DNA of 64,000 nucleotides from Phoebastria nigripes (Eukaryota > Chordata > Aves > Procellariiformes > Diomedeidae): contig JAYKAV010002695.1 in NCBI GenBank assembly GCA_035582835.1, forward strand, positions 675,510-739,509. Reading direction: 5' to 3'. The notes under the pieces were generated by a model, which saw only the letters and a list, made by a program, of their open reading frames with translations, was not told where the DNA came from and made no database searches. The stretch's first letter is position 1; each line of letters starts with the position of its first letter. The position numbers were made by a program, and so were the translations under genes. Shown here one piece after another: positions 1-10,261 of this stretch.

Positions 1-154
1 TTTCTCCCTTCTCCCCCACCCCGTCTCCTCGACACTGCAAATTGGCTGCGTTTCGGCAGGAGCAGCAGCCGAAGCGACCCCGCGGCAGGAGCCGCCGCCA
101 GCCCCGCTCGCTCCGCTCCTCCGGGCGTCCAGCCTTGTTTTGAAGGGAGCTAAC

Positions 155-252
155 ATGGCGACGGTGCCCGTCTATTGCATCTGTAGGCTGCCCTACGACG
201 TAACCCGCTTCATGATCGAGTGCGATGCCTGCAAGGACTGGTTTCACGGCAG
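155..252 (+). CDS. PHF2: PHF2 coding exon 1 (residues 1-33, first half of PHD finger)
   Basis: The start ATG at 155 has A at -3 and G at +4, a strong Kozak context. The exon encodes MATVPVYC followed by the first PHD zinc ligands Cys8, Cys10, Cys23, Cys26 and His31. Tyr7, Tyr14, Met20 and Trp29 occupy the positions that form the H3K4me3-binding cage in PHF2. The donor is CAG|GTAACA at 252/253. Two nucleotides (AG) of the Ser33 codon are left for exon 2. The upstream bases 1-154 are 5' UTR and/or core promoter. Residue 9 is Ile. Confidence 0.97.
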
Positions 253-852
253 GTAACACAAAGAGATCGGGCCTTTCCCCCCCTTTCGCCGCGGTCCCGC
301 CGCCTTTCGCCGCCTTTTCTCCGCCGGGCAGCGCGGGGAGAGGCGCTGCCGGAGCCGCCGCCGTGTGCAGTTTTCCAACAGGCCTTTTTGGAGAGGAGGA
401 GGAGGAGGAGCCACTCTGCCCCCGTCTCTCGCTCGCTCTCTCCCCGTTGTATTTTTTTTTGTGTGTGTTTTGTTTTGTAAATTTTGCTGGATTCCCCGCA
501 CAAAGCTTCCCATCCCCGGGGCTCCGGTGTCACCGGGGTGGGGGGGCCATTGTGCCTTCCTCGGGGAGGGGATCGTTCCCGCCGGCCGGCTGGGCGATGG
601 CAGCGCGGCGCGGCGGCGGGCTGTACGGCCGGGATGTTGTGTGTCCCGCGCCGCCCTCCCCTCGGCTCCACACCGCTTCCCTCAGGGAGACGGGGCCCGG
701 GGCGGCGGGGGGGGGGCCCGGCCGCGGCACGCTGGGGGGCCGGGGCGGGCAGGCAGAGCGGGGGGCCGCGGCAGCGGAAGACGGGGCTCCGCCGCCCTGT
801 CACCGGGCTCCGGCGCCTGGCGCGGCGGGCCGGGCCGGCGTCCTGGCTCGGA

Positions 853-904
853 GGGGGGGGGGGGGGATTCCGGGCGGCCCCCCCCCCTCACTCCTTGGGG
901 GCCC

Positions 905-943
<39 letters not shown>

Positions 944-980
944 CGGGGGGGGGGGGGGGGGGATTCCGGGCAGCCCCCCC
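853..980 (+). repeat. Duplicated G-run/C-run unit with G31 and G18 homopolymers
   Basis: Two copies of a unit made of a G run, then ATTCCGGGC(G/A)G, then a C run lie with the ATTCC core at 867 and again at 963, a 96-bp period. After each C run comes CTCC- and GGGG-containing sequence ending in CCCCGGGGCGG-like bases. The second copy is preceded by 31 consecutive G (913-943), one C, then 18 G (945-962). The tract is on the coding strand, inside intron 1, about 700 bases after exon 1. Homopolymer lengths this long are often misassembled, so exact counts are uncertain. Confidence 0.8.
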
Positions 981-1337
981 TCCCTAGTCCTCTGCGGCTC
1001 CCCGGGGCGGCGGGAGCGGGGAGGAGCGGGGCGGGGGGCAGCCGGGGTGTTTCCCGGCTGACAGGGCTACCATCGCCGCGCCAGCCTTGCGGCTTAACCC
1101 TTGGCGGGGCGGGCCGCGGGCTGAGGGGAGCGCGGCGGGGCCCAGCTCCGCGCCCGCCCTGGCGGAGGGGCGGCGGGCGAGGGGAAGCCCCTCTGCGCCG
1201 CGAGCCGGGCGCCGGGCGGGGCGGGAGAGCGCCTGCCCTGAGGCCCGGGCAGGGGGGCGGCTGCCCCCGACCACCACCGCCGCCCCCGGGCCGGCCCTGT
1301 CGCCGCCGCCGAAGCGCCTGGGGCCGGGGCCTGCCGT

Positions 1338-1396
1338 AGCGGCGGCGGCCGCCGGGGGGGTGGAAGCGGCGGGCGGCGGCGGCGGCGGGGGAGGGG
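1338..1396 (+). repeat. GGC/CGG-rich trinucleotide tract
   Basis: GGCGGCGGCC-type sequence at 1340-1353 and a purer (GGC)n run at about 1371-1387 lie within the CpG island in intron 1. The copy number is small. It is the type of tract that varies in length between individuals. Confidence 0.65.
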
Positions 1397-3464
1397 GAGC
1401 CTGAGCAGGGCGGGCCGGGCGGGAGGACTCCTGTTTTCGGCTCATTTCTCCCCAAACCGTCCTCCCGGAGCGCCGGTGCGGCAGACAATGGGAGGGTGGC
1501 CGCGCTGGAGTTAAGGCGGCCGGGCGCAACTTCAGGAGCATGTATTATTATTTTCCTCCTCTGTGAGAAATGGGGAAGTTGGTGACTGGAAAGCCGAGAA
1601 CATTAAAATTCACCGAATTCAGCCCCGTCCTGCGGGCAGGCTGCGGTCGCGGGGGAGCAGCGGCGGGGGCGGGGGGGAAGGTGCCGCGTCCCGGGCGGGA
1701 CGGCGGCGGCTGCCTTCAAGCCGTGGATGGGAGATGCTGGAGAAGCGGAGGTCTCTGAGGGGCTGCCGGCCAGAGGAGGTTCAAAGAGTAAAGGACCAGA
1801 CGCGTCCCGCACCTGCGAGACACCCGCCTGGCCGGGACTCTCCAGGCGGTGGTACCGGAGGGTCGGCGTGATGGAGGGGAAGGTGGAAGAGGAGGGCAGC
1901 CGTGCGGGCAGGTTTTCCTTGCGTCGGGTGTTACGGAGGGGGATGATGGAGCGTTACCGGCTTTGCAGCAATTCTCCATAAAAGTGTAAAAAGTGAAAGT
2001 AAAATCCGGTAAATCACCTGGATGAGCGCTTTTTATGACAGGTATTCAGTAAGGTTAAACTCTAACTCCTTTCATTTTAACCAGCTCCGATAATTGCCTC
2101 AAAATAGTTGGTGGAGGAGGTGAAGGCAAGAGGCACCGCCTGCTGCCGTTGCGGTTCACAGACGCCCGAGTAGGCCCTGGGTCGACTGCAGATCTTCCCC
2201 AAAACTACCCGTGCGCACAAAAAACTGTTAAAGAAACTTCCCAGTGACATTAGGGATGATGCTCTGCCATTGATTTAAAAAGCTGTGTAGAAACATGAAG
2301 CAAAATACTAAAATAAATAGTTCTAGTGCCAATCTTGATGGTGGGGTGCTCTACACCTGTGGTTCTGGACATGAGGCTTAAGGGATGCGCACGTGCCCGA
2401 GCTGATTAAGACTTGGGCACAGATGGCAAGGTGAGGCTGATGTAGAGGCTGGAGAGAAACTTCAAGTGTTGGGCACTTGAAACTTGGAAAACTTAAGAAC
2501 GTGAAAAAATTAAGATTTTCATGCAAAGTGGTGATAGGGTGGATTCGTGAAAAGCTAAACAGCGAAAGGAGTTAAGCTGCCTGCATACAGTGGTGAATTT
2601 TGATTAAAACTGATGAAAAGTGATCAGTTGTAACCGATCAAGAAAATGATCGTTTAGTGAACAGCTCAGGGGCAGTACCTTGTGCACGCACAAAGAAAGG
2701 TATTTCATTTTGTGGTATAAAGGGACAGAATCGAATAGTAGCTCTGTTGCAGGGGTGCTGTACCCTTTTTGCTTAGCTCATGGTAGCATCCAGAGATGGA
2801 TTTTAAAGTAAAGAAAACTGGGAAGAAGGAGGCTTCTCACTCAGTCAAAACCTGAGGTAATTGTACTGGGGAACTACATTGAGTGATTTAGTAGAAAACA
2901 GCTTATACATGTCCCTGTTTGCTTTTCTTGGCATTATATGACAAATAAATGTTCAACAGAGAGAAATAAAAATCAGGATTTAGTTGTATGAAATTGTCCT
3001 GTCTCTCTCCTAGACACTCAAAGCACTCGTAGTGTTAACTCTACTGCAACCAAAAATAAGCAAGTGTGCAAAGCTGCATACCGTTAAGGAGGCTTGCCCA
3101 GTTTTTTAATCGTTTAATCATACTTATGTCTCTTTTTAACATGACATACAGTGTGCATTTCAGAAAAAAAAGTGTCATTTCTATTTTAGTTTTGTAGAAG
3201 CAGATCAGGTCTTTTCATGCTTTCTTTCTGACGGTAGTTTCCAAATATTTAAAGAAATGTTTTTCATGGGTTTATTCACATAGCAGTCATAGTCTCCCTC
3301 GCATCTGAGGTTGGGTAACATCTCTGCGGCCACTTCAGCAGTTCCGATGGTGAATTCATATTATAAAAATATCAAACGCGTGTTAAACTTATTTCATGCA
3401 ATTTAGAAGTTGGAAACGGGGCAATGGAGCCATCGGCACATGTCGGACGAGCACTCCCCGGACC

Positions 3465-3484
3465 ACTGCCGAGTACTCGGCAGT
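3465..3484. repeat. 20-bp perfect palindrome
   Basis: ACTGCCGAGTACTCGGCAGT reads identically on both strands with no spacer. It lies in a locally CpG-rich part of intron 1 (about 3425-3545) that stands out from A+T-rich flanks. It could be a dimeric factor-binding site or simply chance. No gene is nearby. Confidence 0.85.
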
Positions 3485-6400
3485 TTGCTGACGTGCCGTT
3501 GACTACAGTTTGGAAATCACTGCTCCGTGTCACTTCCCGATACAGGTGCCGGAAGGGTGGATTCAGGATTCCCTGGGGCTTTTAGATTTCACTGATTGTT
3601 TTTATTATCTTTTTCAGGGAGGATTTCTCTTGTGAAGCAGTGTTAGACCTTTCCGTAGAAATCATTACTTAATCCTGAGAAGCATCCAGGTGGTCCCTCA
3701 CTGCTGGATCTGAGCTCCTGCCTGGCGGGGAAGGCAGCACCTCGGAGCGCTCGCTGCTCTTGCCTGGGTGCCTGTCATCATTGAGGTCTTAGGCCTGCGC
3801 GTGGTGGAGTTGCTGCATTAGACCATATGGCTGAATTGATATGTATGCCTGATAGGTTTCTTTTGATAGACAAAGATTAGGCATCTGCGTTGATCTTGTA
3901 GGCCTTTGGTAATCTTGCCCGTGTGGTGTTGCTGATCTGTAGGAAGAAAGAGTAAGGAATTTGTCATCGTTAGCTCTGTTCCTTTCTTTCTGAAAGCTTT
4001 CTGAGCCCCTCTGTTAAGACTCCGTATGTTACCCATCATCAGAGACCCTTGGACACTGATTATGAAGTATGTTGAGCTATGGAGACACCAGTTTGTTCAC
4101 AGAATGCTATTTGTGACTTCTTGTTAGATTGAGTTTCAGTCGTTTCCGTTTGCCTGAGCAGCTCAAGACAAGAAGCTTCAAGCTCTGTCTGGAGAGGATG
4201 GAGATGACCTTACAGGCAAAAGGAAAATAACGCTAAAGCAGACAGTGGGGTTGTCTGACTCCTCTGTTTGTGAAGACCGTACGTTCTTTGATGTGGATGT
4301 TTGGTCTAATGAAGTCCCACACACCTCAATTGCTTCTAGTCCTTTGCTTTCCTGTAAAAAGCCAACCTCGGTGCTCCACGCTTTCCTGGCTCCTCCATCG
4401 CTCTGTCATAGTACGTCTATGTTATGTCCTCACCTCTTGGGTCTCCTACCTGATGGGGGGTTCCTGGCGTTGTTCTGCGTGTTGCCAGCAGCAGGACTGC
4501 AGGCAGTAGCAATAGCTGGGGTTGTAGATACCCCGCAGCTGTAAGGCCTGTTGGTATGGGAGATGGCTCTTTGGACTTGGGGAAGGCAAGGAGAGGAGGA
4601 GGAGGGAGTTTTGTTGTGTGCTGATGGATGAAGAAGCTGAGAATCAGCAGGTGCCCAGGTAGTCGCTCTGCTGCGTCAGCTGTAGGCCTGGCCAGACAAA
4701 TGGCTTTGTGCAGGCAGTGCTGCCGGCTGAAGGAGATGTTTTCTGTGCCATGTACTGTGCAGGCTTGCTTTAGATGTGGGACAAGATGGTTCACCGGCTT
4801 GGTGGCACGGTTTGGCCAAAGCATGTTACACCTGTGCGGTGTGAAGAGCACTGCCTTCTCCTCTGCTTCTAGGTGATGGTGTTGGTCATGATCTATGAGG
4901 TTGTGTGTGGTTTAGGAGCTGCCTGCTTCAGGGACACCCTCTGTTCCTAAGCGCCTTTGCTGCAGTTGAAAGCAGCTAGGGTAGGTTTGCTGACAGGTTG
5001 TGAATGTAAACCGCTGAGGGTTGGAAGAAGTCATGTTTAACCACCAGTCTCTAAGTATCTCATCTGTTATGGGAGCGTTACAGAACCTAATATTCAAGGC
5101 AAGGCAAGTCCTTTTGTACAAGTTTGTTCAACTAGAAATCTGTACTGGGTTATTTATTACAGCTGTAGGTGAAGGAAGGTAAATTGTTTATTTTCTCTGC
5201 AGTGGATATTTTGTTAACAGTTCTTATAACACGCACCTGGTATTGTAGGATGGGATCATACAGCCACTTGCTAAATAAAATAACAAGTATTTTTGTATTT
5301 ATTTTTCTAGCCCTCGTATATTTAAACTTTGAAACTTATTGCCCCAGGCATAGCTGAAGTAAATAACTTAGTAAAATCACAAAAGGTTTAGTTATCTAAA
5401 AGTAGTTCATGCAGTTACCGTAGCAGCATAAAATTATGATGGGTGTTAATCAAGGTGCCTCGATGCACAGAATGAACTCGAGCTGGATTAAGAAATGCAC
5501 ATTGCAAAACTAAAAACCCTGTGTATGGGGAGATTTTATTTTCCTCCTGGAGCGTTCAGCATTGTCCCTTTTTAAAATAGGTCTAGTTTTGCATGGCAGC
5601 ATCTAGTTCCTCTCTTTCACATAGGCTTATCACTAGCTGTGGCCAAATTTGGAAATTTGGGTAAAATTTTAAGATGAAGGTAATCCTAAAAATACAGTGC
5701 TGTTCGCCTTAGTATTATCACAGCGGAGGGAATTACTAAGGTTAATTGTACTGTGCACAGAATGATTTCCTTTAGTGTGCAGAGTTCAGATAGGAAGGAG
5801 GTATGTAAGTTTTTCCAATAACTACTAAAACAATATTTAAGGTCATTATTTCAAGTTTTCCTGAAGAGTTGGTCAACATTACAGCCTCAGTTACACTGGG
5901 AGATTGACCAGAGCAGCTATCATGAGTAAGCCATGCTAATACCTGTACCAGAATGCTTTCCCTTATGGATGCTCCATTCCAGCAAATAAAGAAAACCAGG
6001 TTGTTTAGAAATTATTTTATAGAGCCCACAAAGCATGCTAATTATTCTGGATAAGGTGTCCACATGGACACTTTAGTGGGTATTGTTTGCCTTAGAAGGA
6101 AAACAACTCAAACAAACCAAAACACCTACTTTTTTAAAAAAAAATATGAGTTGTCAGTATGGAATGTGAAGAAGATTTGAACTTAAGATAAAGCTGTTAA
6201 AATCCTTCTTGTCTTCAGGTTGAAATCGCTGACATTTTAATCTTCCTTTCAGTAACATAGCATTATTTATTCTGTAAGTTGAAAGCTGTTCAGAGAACTT
6301 AAGAAGCTTTTTTTAATTTCAAATCCATTTTATATCTTTTTTAATTCTTTTTAAATGTCCGGGGCTGCATAGAGGTACAAACACATGGCACACTTGTCCC

Positions 6401-8927
6401 AGTACTGATGCTGGGTTTGTTGCCTTGTACTATTGTGTGGTCCCACAGTGATGATTAACACCAACTTCCAGAGCATCGGGAGTCTGGCCAGATGGTAAAG
6501 CGAGTCGGTTTTGCATGTTGCCAGTCAGTGTTGTGTTCTTGCTCCTTTGGCATGGCTAAATAAACTTCTCGTCTTACCATTTCACATCCATTTGTGCTCT
6601 GAGAAAGAGCCTGAGATTCAGAATGGAAAATATGTCAGAGTTTTAGTATGCCATTAAAACTTTCAGTTGACCTCAGAGAGTCTCTTGGGCCGTTGCAGTA
6701 TCAATCACAGCTGCAAGAACACGTTGCAACTATTTGTTAAAAGTATAGTCTCAATTTGTGTAGCAGATTTCCAAATACGATGTTTTATCTGCAGTTTTAT
6801 CTTGCAGAGAAAATATGCTAGAGGGTTGAAAACTTGTATTTGGGGTAAATTAAAAGGGTTGAATTCTTACTCAAAAAACAAGTTTGTATGGAAATTGAGG
6901 TTCACCCTTAACTTTTCCATGGTGGTATTGTAATGCTGACAGCCCCAGGAAAAGCACCTGGCACAGCACTCTATTGCTAAATGATAGGATAGGCTCCGTG
7001 TTTAGATACACATGCAAAAAGTGCATCAGCTTCCCCATTTCTGAGTCTTCTGTCCTCTTCTGCACCACTGCCTAAGTAGTGGACAGGTTTTCCGTGGATG
7101 TCCAGTTCTTTGCTGTAGGACTGAGCATCACTATTAGACACCTTTAGGTTTACAGTGCCTGGGTGTCTTGGATTTAAACTTGCTCGTTAGAAAATGCTGA
7201 GGTTTCAGTTTGAAAAAGTGTTTAACTGAGACATCGAGTCTAGTTGTGAAAAGAACTGATTACTCCAGTTTATGCAAATAGGAATTTAGGTATCATGAGT
7301 GCTTAGCTGGACTGAACATTGAGGTTTTGATGTGTCATTTCAGAAATCATGTTCTCCAAATTAAAGTATGCTTTAGAAAATCCAAGTCTAAGTAATACTA
7401 AGCGTGGACAGTAACGTGGGAAGAGCTGGCCTACAAGTACGTTATCTGGTACCTGGCACCTGGCAGTAAGTATAGATCGTAGAAAGGTGTTGTATGTAAA
7501 GATTCTTTTAATTTCAGAGGGTTTTATCCAGATTTTACCTCTGAAAGGATAAAATGTTATGAATATTAAGCACAATTCATGTTTAATTAAAAAAGAAAAA
7601 TTTGAAAAAGAGTATGAATTAACGAGCGCTCTTCAGCAGCCCGAACCTTTAGCTCGACTGTGTTTGGTAAGCAGTCCTGTGAACACCCAGGTGCCTGTTA
7701 AGCTCAGTAGTAGCGGGACTGCACCCTTACCAGGTGCTGGCTTTTAATCAGAAAAGTTAAAGCAATGTCATTTTTCAGGCAACAAAAAATCAGTTCTGCA
7801 AGCAAAGTGAGGCTTGGTTACCCACTGCTTTTTCCTTATTGCTGAATAGCTCTACAATGAAGGAAATGGATAAAAATGTCCTGAAAAAATTTATCGAAGC
7901 AGTGTAACTATGTATAGGGAGACACTGGTGAAGAGAAAAAGTGTTCTAGAATCACTATAAGGCTTTCTAAACCCCATCATCTTTAAGATTACCTTAATAT
8001 ATTTTCTTCTTTCTGATCAATACACATTTTATAGTAGTAGTGTAGTATATCTACACCGAAAACTAAGGGTATTTTTCTAGCCTGGATGGCTGTCTCCTAT
8101 ATGGCAGCCTGTAATAATGCAAGCGTGGGCTTCAGCTGAGGGACAGTTTGTACAATTGCACAAGGACTCTCAGTAAATACTTGGTGCCTGGAGCTGTGCA
8201 GCCGCCCCGAGTTTAAAGTCAGCTTTGGTCTGCCGTCGTGAATTCGGGTTACAGTTTTGGATTGCGCTGTGGGCATGTGCAGAGGCTGCGACAAGCCGCG
8301 CGCTGTGCGTGAGCGGTCTGCTGAGGCCACCCGCCTTTTGTCCAGCAGGAACAGAACATCCTTTCACTGTCAAAAGCAAAGGATCTTTTTTGCTCACGGA
8401 TTTATTAGCAAAATTTTATTACACTTCAAAAATATATTCGAATGCTGGGTCACAGCAAATATAAAATCCCACTACTGGTGTTACACTCTTATTATAGTAT
8501 TATTCCGATGAACAAAACTCCATCAGCTAAACGGCAGTAACTTTCTGGTTGTAATGACTTATTTTCCTGTTCGTCAGAAATTTGTATAACTAAAATATTT
8601 TACAGTTCCTGAAAACATTTTATTAAACGTGGTTTATGACATTAAAAGTATCGTATAAAGGTGCACCGTAGCAGTGCTAGAGGCTTGTTAGCGATACAGG
8701 TGAGCTAACTCCTTGAAATCAAATGGATTTTTCATAGTAACCATTTTATGCATCTTATCTGTGGCTGGGAACACTGTAATGTGGGTGTGTATTAGAAAAT
8801 CTTACACTTGCTGAGTGATATGAATAGTAGTTCCTCTCTAGATTTTTATTTGAAAACAATAAGACTGTGCGCAGTCTATTTTAGGGCATTATGCACAACC
8901 TATTTTAGGATGTTACCTAGCTGTTAC

Positions 8928-8945
8928 AGCTTCCATAGCTTCCAT
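8928..8945 (+). repeat. 9-bp tandem duplication (AGCTTCCAT x2)
   Basis: Two exact head-to-tail copies of AGCTTCCAT are followed by AG. Just upstream, CTATTTTAGG occurs twice (about 8877 and 8900). This is short slippage-type duplication in intron 1 with no evident function. Confidence 0.7.
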
Positions 8946-10179
8946 AGAAAATATATTGGCAATAACAAGGTTTTTAGCAAATTTCACAAAGTCTTTCATG
9001 TGAACTCGTTCCTGAGGGGTTTGTCCCCGACTCCACGTAATGACTGAGTAGCTCAACCCCTTTTGAAGAACACTCTCCAAGGGACGGTGGTGTCTCCGTG
9101 ACCACGTTCACTGGGAGCATGGCATGGTCAGACTGCAACATCTCCTGCTTTGCTCCAGTGCTCGGTGCTCTCCAGAGCTGGAATCCCAGCCCGGGGTGCA
9201 GCCAGGGCACCGAGGGATGGTTTTATCCTGGTCTCGGAGAGCGCAAACCCCTCCTGGTTGAGCTCTCCTGTCCCTTGGGTGGAGCTGCTGGAAGAGGCTG
9301 ACAGCGTGTGAAGGATACCCGGCCAGCAGTCCACGGAGGAGTTCCTCTCTCCGCTTCCTCCCAGGCACATCCCCAAAAAACAGTGGGTGCTACTTCTCCG
9401 GATGAGGCCATGGCTTAGTAATGCACTTACAGACCTGAGCAGATGTGAGGACACCGAGCTTCACTGCGGTGTTTGTGTGCTTCAAGTTGCACAGCTAACT
9501 GGTGTAGGCCTCTACTGGGATATTCAGCAATTTTTAGTATTTTATCCATTAGTTTTAGCAAGTAGTTGAGACAAGCAGAAAGTTAGGCAATAGTATATTT
9601 TCACAGGAAAAAAGAATCAGAATTGTAAAACCAAAAATATTTTTAAATTTCTTATTTGCAGTTGTTAATCTGATAAGCTAGAACTATGTGAGAGCAGTTG
9701 GAGTTATGGTTGCCTTTATGTTTTTATTTAATTGCTTATGGATTTCATTGCGTTTTCCTCTATTAGCAAAAAATACAGTACATTTATTCTCAGGGAGAGC
9801 ATTTTTCCTTGAAGTTTTCATCTGGCAGACTGAAAGGATGTAACAAGTGAAAAAAAAAAGTGAGATATTTCTGCTAGGAGTCATTAGTTGTGATTTTTTG
9901 TTAAATCTCCTTTTTTGCTGTTAACATCTCAATGGAAGGTGATGGAAATGTGAAAATTGGCAGGAACACTGTTCCTATGTCATGTGTGCCACTCATCGGT
10001 CTGGAAATGCTGGAGTTGATATAGCCAAATTATAATGATTTAAAAAACCCCTAGTTAATACATACCCATTATTTAGAAAAATAATCTTCCTGTGCTCCTT
10101 TGGCACCGTGTCTACACTATGTGTGGAGAGCAGAGTGATCTGGTTGACCAGATGATATCTTTAGTTTTTGTGGGATTCG

Positions 10180-10261
10180 CACATGGAGTACGAATGAGTG
10201 TGGTATGCATTTGTGATTGCTCGTGTGTATAAAAATACACTCATTAAATGTGAGCCATGTG
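10180..10261 (+). repeat. Two-segment inverted repeat (candidate hairpin)
   Basis: AATGAGTGT (10193-10201) pairs perfectly with ACACTCATT (10237-10245). Outside this, CACATGG (10180-10186) pairs with CCATGTG (10255-10261). The internal loop is 6 versus 9 nt and the terminal loop 35 nt. If transcribed as part of the PHF2 pre-mRNA it could fold as an imperfect stem. The arms are too interrupted and the loop too long for a confident microRNA call. Confidence 0.5.

Larger units (their letters stand above)
1..1870 (+). promoter_or_regulatory. PHF2: CpG island covering promoter/5' UTR, exon 1 and start of intron 1
   Basis: Base composition is strongly G+C rich with dense CpG from the left edge to about 1870, then falls abruptly to A+T-rich intron. 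The ATG is at 155, so the transcription start should lie within or just left of the window. An inverted CCAAT box (ATTGG) is at 41-45. No TATA box is seen. This fits a TATA-less housekeeping-type promoter. The island includes (CGG)n-like stretches around 1338-1390 and the long G tracts at 853-962. The exact start site cannot be placed from sequence alone. Confidence 0.85.

Noticed and set aside
155..252. Identity as PHF8 or KDM7A instead of PHF2
   Set aside because: N-terminus MATVPVYC, the [12 protein letters not shown] segment and Tyr321 fit PHF2; PHF8 and KDM7A differ at all three.
225..1404. Long overlapping open frames on both strands in the CpG island
   Set aside because: Low-complexity Gly/Pro/Arg/Ala frames caused by G+C-rich sequence lacking stops. 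They overlap the donor of exon 1 and show no conserved domain.
3600..3692. Poison exon after a strong acceptor (TTATCTTTTTCAG at 3618)
   Set aside because: The sequence joined to exon 1 would stop after about 19 codons, and a fitting consensus donor is not clear. Many such decoy acceptors are expected in a 44 kb intron.
4417..4851. Minus-strand frame of 144 codons
   Set aside because: No recognisable motif or homologue. Length is within what chance allows over this much sequence.
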